A DNA stretch of 5,022 bases. Origin: Planctomycetota bacterium. Lineage in GTDB: Bacteria > Planctomycetota > UBA1135 > UBA2386. The position numbers were made by a program, and so were the translations under genes. The stretch spans positions 1 to 5,022 of the forward strand of contig JAGQRA010000467.1 of the NCBI GenBank assembly GCA_020425885.1, given 5' to 3'. Under the pieces are notes generated by a model that did no database searches, was not told the origin of the DNA, and was given only the letters and a program-made list of their open reading frames with translations. Shown here piece after piece: positions 1 through 5,022 of this stretch (position 1 is the first letter of the stretch; every line of letters begins with the position of its first letter).

Positions 1-1162
1 CGCCATGGCCGAGTATTCGGGCACGCCCGGCTTCGGCAAGTTCAAGGACGTCACGGCCATCGAGCTCGCCGCGCACGCGGCGAGGGCAGCGCTGCAGCGC
101 TGCGGGGTGCAGGGCGAGATGGTCGACGAGACCTTCGTCGGCAACGCCTCGCAGAGCAGCGCCGATGCCATCTACGGTGCGCGACACGTCGCGCTCAAGG
201 CCGGTGTGCCGCACGACAAGCCGGCGCTGACGATCAACCGGCTGTGCGGCTCGGGCATCCAGTCCGTGGTCTCGGCGGCGCACAGCATGCTGCTCGGCGA
301 GAACAAGCTGTGCCTGGCCGGCGGCATGGAGAACATGAGCCAGGTGCCGCACGTCATCCGCGGCGCCCGCGAGGGCTTCCGCTTCGGCGCCGAACCGAAG
401 ATCGAGGACCTGCTGTTCGCGGCCCTCTACGACCCGTTCTGCAAGTTCTTCATGGCCCAGACCGCCGAGAACGTGGCCCGGCAGGTCGGCATCTCGCGCG
501 AGGAGCAGGACGAGTACGCGCTGCGCAGCCACCAGCTCGGCGCCGCCGCGGTCAGGGCCGGCAAGTTCGCCGCCGAGATCGCGCCGCTGACGATCACCAA
601 GGGCAAGAAGGAGTTCGTCGTCGACCGCGACGACCACATCAAGCCGGAGACGACGCTCGAGGCTCTGGCCGGCCTGCGGCCGGCGTTCGGCAAGGACGGC
701 ACCGTGACCGCGGGCAACGCGTCGGGGATCGTCGACGGCGCCGCGATGCTGGTCGTGACCACGGCCGACCACGCCAAGGAGCTCGGGCTGCTGCCGAAGG
801 CCCGCATCCGCTCGTGGGGCATCGCCGGCGTGCCGCCCGAGGTCATGGGGCTCGGGCCGGTGCCGTCCATCCGGATGGCCTGCGACAAGGCCGGGCTGAA
901 GGTCAATGACCTCGACCTGATCGAGATCAACGAGGCGTTCTCGGCCCAGTACCTCGGCTGCGAGAAGGAGCTCGGCCTCGACCGCGACCGCTGCAACATC
1001 AACGGCGGCGCGATTGCGCTCGGTCATCCGCTCGGCGCCACCGGCACCCGGCTGCTGCTGACGCTGGTGCGCGAGATGGAGGAGTCGGGCAAGGCGCTCG
1101 GCTGCGCCTCGGCGTGCATCGGCGGTGGTCAGGGCATCGCGATGATTCTCGAGAGGATCTGA
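1..1162 (+). CDS. Thiolase (acetyl-CoA acetyltransferase / 3-ketoacyl-CoA thiolase family), 5'-partial
   Basis: Family enzymes cleave 3-ketoacyl-CoA with CoA, or condense two acyl-CoAs, in the cytoplasm. All catalytic elements are visible, numbering from the first in-window ATG at base 5: nucleophilic Cys81 in LCGSG, Asn309 in NEAF, His341 in GHPLGATG, and Cys371 in the CIGGGQG loop near the C-terminus. The GGMENMS and TAGNASGIVDGAA motifs are also present. Compared with the Zoogloea thiolase (Cys89, Asn316, His348, Cys378), each residue lies 7-8 positions early, and the usual opening beta strand ending in an R-T motif is missing. The frame stays open to the window edge, so the true start lies upstream and the ATG at base 5 is probably internal. 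The protein resembles biosynthetic and degradative thiolases alike; chain-length specificity cannot be called. The gene ends 9 bases before the fused hydro-lyase and is likely cotranscribed with it. Family is certain; substrate is unknown. Confidence 0.95.
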   Translation, partial: AMAEYSGTPGFGKFKDVTAIELAAHAARAALQRCGVQGEMVDETFVGNASQSSADAIYGARHVALKAGVPHDKPALTINRLCGSGIQSVVSAAHSMLLGENKLCLAGGMENMSQVPHVIRGAREGFRFGAEPKIEDLLFAALYDPFCKFFMAQTAENVARQVGISREEQDEYALRSHQLGAAAVRAGKFAAEIAPLTITKGKKEFVVDRDDHIKPETTLEALAGLRPAFGKDGTVTAGNASGIVDGAAMLVVTTADHAKELGLLPKARIRSWGIAGVPPEVMGLGPVPSIRMACDKAGLKVNDLDLIEINEAFSAQYLGCEKELGLDRDRCNINGGAIALGHPLGATGTRLLLTLVREMEESGKALGCASACIGGGQGIAMILERI

Positions 1163-1167
1163 GGAAG
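1161..1167 (+). promoter_or_regulatory. Ribosome binding site of the hydro-lyase gene, overlapping the thiolase stop
   Basis: GAGGAAG shares its first two bases with the thiolase TGA (1160-1162) and ends 4 bases before the ATG at 1172. This fixes the start of the hydro-lyase. It also suggests translational coupling, since ribosomes finishing the thiolase would sit on this site. Confidence 0.75.
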
Positions 1168-1171
1168 ACGC

Positions 1172-3142
1172 ATGCTGCCAGAAACCATCAAGTTCGACGG
1201 TCGCGTCCTGTACCTGGCCGAGGACCCGGCCGTGCTGCGCGCCCAGCTCTACGACGGCGTCACGCTGCAGTACGACCCGGCGCGCAAGCTGATCGACAAC
1301 ATCTCGACCGACGAGCTGACACCGGGCTGGGTCTGCTACTACTACGACGAGACGCTGGCGCGCTACTGCCTGGTCGGCTTGCGCGGCGGCAACGTCGAGC
1401 AGGACGCGATCAGGAACGGCGGCTTCGCCGTCATCGCCAGCGGCGTGTCGAAGGGCTGTGGCAGCTCGCGCGAGACGGCGCCGTACAGCGAGCTGGCGGC
1501 CGGCGTCAGGCTCGTGATCGCCGAGAACATCGAGAAGATCTATGGCCAGAACTGCCAGAACATCGGGCTCCTGACCTCGACCGACTTCTCGTTGCTCGAG
1601 CGCATCGAGCGCGGCGAGGCGATCCCGCGCGACGAGTTCACCAAGGGGCTCGATCCGATCGCGACCGAGATCGTCCGGCACGGCGGTCTGTTCGCCTACA
1701 ACAAGGCCCGGCTCGCCGGCGAGACCGCGCCGCCGGCGGTCGCGACCGGCAGGCGGCCGATGACGTTGTGCGAGAAGATCATCAAGAACCGCGCCATCGC
1801 CGACGCCAAGACCGGCCAGCTCGGCATCGCCGCGGTGCAGCCCGGCGATGCGCTGTTCGTGCGCACCGACGTCCGGTTCTCGCACGAGTACGTGACGCCG
1901 ATGGCGGAGGCGCTGTTCAAGATGGGGCTCGGCGACGACGCCACGGTCACCGACCCGGGCTCGGTGTTCGCGTTCCGCGACCATCTGACGTTCCTCGATC
2001 GCATCATGCCCGAGGCCCACGTCAAGATGGGGCTGCGCGAACAGGCCGCGTCGCTGGCGACGGTGCAGCAGTCGTTCAGCGAGCGACAGGGCGTGCGCCT
2101 CTACGGCGAGGTCCGGCGCGACGGCCAGCTGGTCGGCAGCGAGGGCATCTGCCACAACATCGTCATCGAGGATCTCGCCGAGCCTGGCCAGCTCGTGATC
2201 GGCACCGACAGCCACACCTGCATGGCCGGGGCGATCGGCTGCTTCGCGTTCGGCGTCGGCTCGACCGACATGGCGAACTCCTGGTTCACCAAGGACGTCC
2301 GCGTCAAGGTCCCGGAGTCGGTGCGCGTCGACCTCAGCGGCGAGCTGCGGCCCGGTGTCTGCGCCAAGGACGTGATGCTGCACCTGCTCAGCGACGAGTT
2401 CTTCAAGTCCGGGGCCGGCATCGGCAAGGTGCTCGAGTTCAGGGGCAGCGGCACGATGGCGTTGCCGCTCGACGAGCGTGCGACGCTGACCAACATGGCG
2501 GTCGAGGCCGGTGGTTTCACCGGCATCGTCGAGGCCGACGAGGTCGTCGTCGACTACATCAGCAAGCAGCGCGGCACCGACCCGGACCGGTTGCGGGCGC
2601 AGATCGTGCGCGCCGACGCGGACGCGGTCTACTGCAAGACCTTCGCCATCGACCTCGCCACCGTCGAGTCGACCGTGGCGCTGCCGGGCGATCCGCGCAA
2701 TGGCATCCCGCTGGCCGAACTGCGGCAGCGCGACGGCAAGGTCGCGGTCGACATCGCCTACGGCGGCTCGTGCACCGGCGGCAAGAAGGCCGACATGGAC
2801 ATGTACGCCGACGTCGTGCGCACGGCCATCGACAAGGGCCGATCGCTTGCGGGCGTCAAGCTCTACATCCAGTTCGGCAGCCAACGCATCCGCGACTACG
2901 CGATCGAGCAGGGCTACGTCGAGCTGTTCGAAGGCGCCGGCGTCGAGCTGATCGATCCCAGCTGCGGCGCCTGCATCAAGGCCGGGCCAGGAGTGTCGTT
3001 CACCAAGGACGAGGACACGCTGTCGGCGATCAACCGCAACTTCCCGGGGCGCTCGGGACCCGGCCAGGTCTACCTGGCGAGCCCAATGGTGGTCGCGGCG
3101 AGCGCGTTCCTCGGCTACCTCGGCGGTCCGGACGAGCTGTAG
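1172..3142 (+). CDS. Single-chain aconitase-superfamily hydro-lyase: LeuD-like swivel domain fused ahead of a LeuC-like iron-sulfur core
   Basis: This 656-residue protein is predicted to be a cytoplasmic [4Fe-4S] dehydratase/isomerase of a 2- or 3-hydroxy di- or tricarboxylic acid. Residues about 1-183 match the small (swivel) subunit of 3-isopropylmalate dehydratase: STDELTPG at 45-52 and the substrate-binding GCGSSRE at 95-101, equivalent to Ser642/Arg644 of mitochondrial aconitase. Residues about 196-656 are a full large-subunit core. It has Asp270-His271 (DH pair), GICHN at 325-329, GTDSHT at 344-349 with GVGSTDMA at 361-368, cluster cysteines Cys534 (GSCTGG), Cys598 and Cys601 (SCGAC), and NRNFPGR at 621-627. 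GVGSTDMA and the following WFTKD..VKVPES segment look most like archaeal-type LeuC/homoaconitase. Swivel-before-core order recalls AcnB, but the AcnB HEAT-like domain is absent. Normally LeuC and LeuD are separate chains, and aconitase A has the swivel last. Candidates are 3-isopropylmalate, homoaconitate, 2-methylcitrate or a dimethylmalate-type substrate. The thiolase neighbour favours an acyl-CoA-linked pathway over plain leucine synthesis (inference). Superfamily is sure; reaction is open. Confidence 0.9.
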   Translation: MLPETIKFDGRVLYLAEDPAVLRAQLYDGVTLQYDPARKLIDNISTDELTPGWVCYYYDETLARYCLVGLRGGNVEQDAIRNGGFAVIASGVSKGCGSSRETAPYSELAAGVRLVIAENIEKIYGQNCQNIGLLTSTDFSLLERIERGEAIPRDEFTKGLDPIATEIVRHGGLFAYNKARLAGETAPPAVATGRRPMTLCEKIIKNRAIADAKTGQLGIAAVQPGDALFVRTDVRFSHEYVTPMAEALFKMGLGDDATVTDPGSVFAFRDHLTFLDRIMPEAHVKMGLREQAASLATVQQSFSERQGVRLYGEVRRDGQLVGSEGICHNIVIEDLAEPGQLVIGTDSHTCMAGAIGCFAFGVGSTDMANSWFTKDVRVKVPESVRVDLSGELRPGVCAKDVMLHLLSDEFFKSGAGIGKVLEFRGSGTMALPLDERATLTNMAVEAGGFTGIVEADEVVVDYISKQRGTDPDRLRAQIVRADADAVYCKTFAIDLATVESTVALPGDPRNGIPLAELRQRDGKVAVDIAYGGSCTGGKKADMDMYADVVRTAIDKGRSLAGVKLYIQFGSQRIRDYAIEQGYVELFEGAGVELIDPSCGACIKAGPGVSFTKDEDTLSAINRNFPGRSGPGQVYLASPMVVAASAFLGYLGGPDEL

Positions 3143-3223
3143 CGAGCGCGCTCGGGGCATGCAGATGCCGCGGGGCCGGTTGCGTTCGACGGGTCAGCGC
3201 TTGCTGTCGGACGTCTCGGGGCG

Positions 3224-3247
3224 GGATTCCGGCGGGTGCCGGCATTC
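3224..3247 (+). terminator. Possible hairpin terminator of the thiolase/hydro-lyase transcript
   Basis: The stem CCGGC/GCCGG (3229-3233 with 3238-3242) closes a GGGT loop. After one T-C mismatch it extends through T-A, A-T, G-T and G-C pairs (3224-3227 with 3244-3247). It lies about 80 bases after the hydro-lyase stop and before the lipoprotein start, where a terminator would be expected. No T-run follows, so a classical intrinsic terminator is not supported; the hairpin could act with Rho or simply stabilise a 3' end, or may be chance in GC-rich DNA. Confidence 0.25.
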
Positions 3248-3316
3248 TGGATCGGCCGCAGGGCATCGCCTAGACTGCCCGCCCCGAGGTGTTCGTCGGG
3301 CACATTCAAGAACCGC

Positions 3317-3324
3317 AGGAGAAG
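3317..3324 (+). promoter_or_regulatory. Ribosome binding site of the VWA lipoprotein gene
   Basis: AGGAGAAG lies just upstream of the ATG at 3327, with GGAG ending 5 bases before it. It decides the start: the longer in-frame candidate at 3159 has no comparable site and would bury the lipoprotein signal about 56 residues into the protein. Confidence 0.8.
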
Positions 3325-3326
3325 CC

Positions 3327-4454
3327 ATGTCGTCGCCGAGATTCTCACTGTTCGCCGTCGTGCTGTTGTCGATGGGGCTCGGCAGCTGCAGTTCCAAGAA
3401 GAGCGAAGCGTCCGCGCTCGAAGTCAGCTCGATCCTCGTGCAGAGCGAGGACGGTTCTGGCGCCCCGGTGCAATACGACGCCAACTCGCTCTCCTACGAG
3501 GTCCGCGCCACGTTCAGCGCGCGCGGAACGCTGCCGAGCGGCGGCCTGCAACCGTTGGAGCGCGGCGTCGACTACTCGATCGAGCTGTTCCTCGACGGCG
3601 AGCCGATCGACAGCGAATCGCTGATCTCCGAGGCTGACCTCAACTCGGACCTCTACTACTCGCTCGTGCTCGATGCCAGCTACTCGATGGTCATCGATCA
3701 CTCGCCGCCGGCGTTCGAACCGATGCTCGGCGCCGCCCGCAGCAACCTCGAGCGGGCCATCAGCCGCTGGACCGAGCGCGAGGGTTCGACCATCTACTAC
3801 TCGTGGGTCTGGTTCGACGACTACATCTTCGATCCCTACAGCTCGAGTCACTACGAGCCGGCCAACATCAGTCGGATCCCGACTCCGGAGGGCGGCAACT
3901 TCACGCGGTTGTTCGGCGCGGTGGACTTCATGATCGACCGCCACATCGACGCGTTTCGCAGCGGCAAGGCCAATGGCCCCAACGACCGGCACGTCATGAT
4001 CGTCTTCACCGACGGCCAGGACAACCGCAGCCACATCGTCGGTTCCCAGGTCAAGCAATACCAATCGACGCCGTTCCCGCACGAGAAGATCAGGCCGACC
4101 AATGCGGTGACCGGGGTCGGCGACCTCGAGGCGCGGCTGGCCACCGAGCCCGGGCTCAATCTGACGGTTCACACCATCGGCCTGGGATCGACGAGGATCG
4201 ACGATTCGGCGCTGAACGAGAGCACCGGCATCGCCAGCCTCGGCCGCAACGGCGTCTATGTGAAGCGCCCGAACACCGGCGATCTCAAGGACCTGTTCGA
4301 GGAGGTCAATCGGCAGGTGCTGAGCATCGAAGTCGTCGGCGCCCGCCTGCCCAGCCTGATCAGCGGCCAGGCGTTCAGCTTCAAGATCCGCGTGCGCTCG
4401 CTGGCCAACGAGAGCGTGTTCGGTGATCTCGACCTGCAGTTGACGGCCCCGTAG
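3327..4454 (+). CDS. Outer-membrane-type lipoprotein with a von Willebrand A domain
   Basis: The 375-residue protein opens with a short basic n-region, a hydrophobic stretch (about 7-18) and a lipobox Leu18-Gly-Ser-Cys21, so it should be lipidated at Cys21. Ser22 at the +2 position, rather than Asp, predicts transport to the outer membrane under the Lol rule. Residues about 31-108 look like beta strands. The VWA domain spans about 109-333, starting at YYSLVLDASYSM. Its metal-ion adhesion site is complete: Asp116, Ser118, Ser120 (DxSxS), Thr193 in GGNFTRLFG, and Asp229 in FTDGQDN. A further beta-like tail follows to residue 375. VWA domains bind protein ligands through a divalent metal; no partner can be named. 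It is probably an envelope-facing adhesion, scaffolding or sensing protein. It is preceded by a 184-base spacer, so likely heads its own transcript, and is followed after 37 bases by a second exported protein gene. The family assignment is firm; the biological role is unknown. Confidence 0.9.
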   Translation: MSSPRFSLFAVVLLSMGLGSCSSKKSEASALEVSSILVQSEDGSGAPVQYDANSLSYEVRATFSARGTLPSGGLQPLERGVDYSIELFLDGEPIDSESLISEADLNSDLYYSLVLDASYSMVIDHSPPAFEPMLGAARSNLERAISRWTEREGSTIYYSWVWFDDYIFDPYSSSHYEPANISRIPTPEGGNFTRLFGAVDFMIDRHIDAFRSGKANGPNDRHVMIVFTDGQDNRSHIVGSQVKQYQSTPFPHEKIRPTNAVTGVGDLEARLATEPGLNLTVHTIGLGSTRIDDSALNESTGIASLGRNGVYVKRPNTGDLKDLFEEVNRQVLSIEVVGARLPSLISGQAFSFKIRVRSLANESVFGDLDLQLTAP

Positions 4455-4477
4455 TCCCGTGCGCCCGCGCGAGCCGC

Positions 4478-4483
4478 GGGGGA
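4478..4483 (+). promoter_or_regulatory. Probable ribosome binding site of the downstream exported protein
   Basis: GGGGGA ends 8 bases before the ATG at 4492, an acceptable purine-rich site. It favours this ATG over the in-frame ATG at 4507, for which the spacing would be too long. Confidence 0.5.
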
Positions 4484-4491
4484 CGCTTCGA

Positions 4492-5022
4492 ATGGCTCGA
4501 TCCAGGATGCCGACGTCGAGGCAGTCTGTTGCGGTCGCGGTCGCGATCGCCATCGTTGCGATGCTCGCCGCGAACACCTCCTGGCTCGCTGAACCCGATG
4601 CCCCGCCGGCGGCCGCCGGGAGGGAGTCGGCCGCCGGCGTCGATGCCGGTGTCGCCGTGGCCGACCTCGTGCCATCCGCGCCGGGCGCGGCAGCCGCGGT
4701 CGAGCCGACACTGCCGGTCGCCCGCACCGCGCCAGCCGACTTCGAGGTAGAACGTCGGTTCGAGGCCAGGAACGTCGAGGGTAGGCCCGTGGCGGGTGCC
4801 ACGATCTGGCTCTGCGACCGAGGGGCGGACCGCAAGTCGACACCGTCGTGCTCGACCGGCGCGATCTGGCGCGGGCTCTGGAGTTCGTTGCCGGCCCGGG
4901 GCGCTGAGTTCGGCTGGTCGCCGTCGTGGCTCATGCGCTTCGGGTTCGATTGCAGCAAGGTGGCCATCAGCGATGGCGCGGGTGCATTCGCGATCCCACG
5001 GTCGAGCGTGGCCGTCGACCCG
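4492..5022 (+). CDS. Exported or membrane-anchored protein with a carboxypeptidase-regulatory-like domain, 3'-partial
   Basis: The frame is open for 177 codons to the window edge with no stop, so the C-terminus is missing. Residues 1-11 are basic (Arg3, Arg5, Arg10), followed by a hydrophobic helix at about 12-28 (VAVAVAIAIVAML). This is a signal peptide, possibly cleaved after the LA at 32-33, or a membrane anchor. Residues about 34-82 are an Ala/Pro/Val-rich, low-complexity linker. From about 89 a beta domain begins with a V-x-GRPVAGATIWL strand pair (95-107). The later AISDGAGAFAIP (158-169) matches the strand-turn-strand signature of carboxypeptidase-regulatory-like domains, in which a D..G.F motif follows a PVAGA motif. 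Between them lies an insert of about 45 residues; Cys108, Cys120 and Cys154 sit at or within its borders. Such domains occur in surface and periplasmic proteins and are usually structural. The gene starts 37 bases after the VWA lipoprotein and is probably in the same operon. Identification rests on short motifs, and what follows beyond the window is unknown. Confidence 0.7.
   Translation, partial: MARSRMPTSRQSVAVAVAIAIVAMLAANTSWLAEPDAPPAAAGRESAAGVDAGVAVADLVPSAPGAAAAVEPTLPVARTAPADFEVERRFEARNVEGRPVAGATIWLCDRGADRKSTPSCSTGAIWRGLWSSLPARGAEFGWSPSWLMRFGFDCSKVAISDGAGAFAIPRSSVAVDP

Larger units (their letters stand above)
3143..3326 (+). other. Intergenic spacer between the metabolic and envelope gene pairs
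   Basis: These 184 bases hold no convincing gene. The lipoprotein frame is open back to 3159, but that stretch translates to Arg/Gly-rich sequence with no family resemblance, and the lipoprotein signal starts at 3327. Visible elements are a 12-base perfect palindrome CGAGCGCGCTCG (3143-3154) directly after the hydro-lyase stop, a small GGCAT-GCAG-ATGCC hairpin (3156-3169), a larger hairpin (3224-3247), and a TAGACT hexamer (3271-3276) that could be a -10 element for the lipoprotein gene but lacks a good -35 partner at 16-19 bases. Confidence 0.6.

Noticed and set aside
244..1002. Open frames in other phases on both strands within the thiolase gene (244-909 +, 427-1002 -).
   Set aside because: They are composition shadows; the thiolase frame accounts for the region with all catalytic motifs in order.
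3143..3154. Perfect palindrome CGAGCGCGCTCG right after the hydro-lyase stop as an operator or terminator.
   Set aside because: It has no loop and no T-run and is made of CG-rich steps common in this genome; no second copy was noticed, so a regulatory role is unsupported.
1114..3273. A 719-codon + strand frame overlapping the whole hydro-lyase gene.
   Set aside because: It is an Arg/Ala/Gly-rich frame-shifted shadow. The overlapping 656-residue frame carries every aconitase-superfamily motif and has a good ribosome binding site.
3271..3276. TAGACT as a sigma-70 -10 promoter element for the lipoprotein gene.
   Set aside because: It matches only 4 of 6 consensus bases, and no TTGACA-like hexamer lies 16-19 bases upstream, so it is not listed as a feature of its own.
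3159..3326. A longer start for the VWA lipoprotein at 3159.
   Set aside because: The added residues would place the lipoprotein signal internally, and the strong AGGAGAAG site is next to the ATG at 3327.
4524..4550. Repeated GCGGTC/GCGATC units as a short tandem repeat.
   Set aside because: They simply encode the alternating Val-Ala and Ile-Ala hydrophobic helix of the exported protein; the copies are few and imperfect.
3345..4967. A 540-codon open frame on the - strand, almost covering the VWA lipoprotein gene and part of the next gene.
   Set aside because: Its codons lie exactly opposite the lipoprotein codons, so a stop would need TTA, CTA or TCA in the sense gene, all rare in GC-rich DNA. 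Its translation is Ala/Arg/Val/Asp-rich without family motifs, while the + strand shows a lipobox and a full VWA metal site.

Overview
The window is ordinary-looking, high-GC bacterial chromosome (about two thirds G+C by eye, strong G/C preference at third codon positions). It carries four genes, all on the + strand, in two pairs. A lipoprotein signal followed by a von Willebrand A (VWA) domain, next to a secreted or anchored protein with a carboxypeptidase-regulatory-like fold, suggests a Gram-negative bacterium with a rich envelope proteome, for example a myxobacterium-like or related proteobacterial lineage. That placement is an inference from gene style, not from a phylogenetic marker.

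The first pair (1-3142) is metabolic. A thiolase, cut by the left edge of the window, is followed after 9 bases by a single-chain hydro-lyase of the aconitase / 3-isopropylmalate dehydratase superfamily. The ribosome binding site of the second gene overlaps the thiolase stop codon, so the two are almost certainly one operon. The hydro-lyase is the most notable gene here. It joins a LeuD-like swivel domain (N-terminal) to a complete LeuC-like iron-sulfur core (C-terminal), the reverse of the usual aconitase order, and two of its normally diagnostic motifs are altered. The pair could act in one pathway: acyl-CoA chain cleavage or condensation, and isomerisation or dehydration of a hydroxy-acid. 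The substrate cannot be read from the sequence.

A 184-base spacer (3143-3326) separates the pairs. It holds a hairpin that might end the first transcript, a weak -10-like hexamer, and a good ribosome binding site for the next gene.

The second pair (3327-5022) is envelope-related. A 375-residue lipoprotein has a VWA domain with an intact metal-ion site. After 37 bases comes the start of a protein with an N-terminal hydrophobic segment, an Ala/Pro-rich linker and a carboxypeptidase-regulatory-like beta domain, which runs off the right edge. They probably form an operon and may act together in surface adhesion or envelope assembly, but nothing in the sequence fixes a role.

I found no RNA genes, mobile elements, CRISPR arrays or significant repeats. 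The long open frame on the - strand across the second pair is a base-composition shadow.
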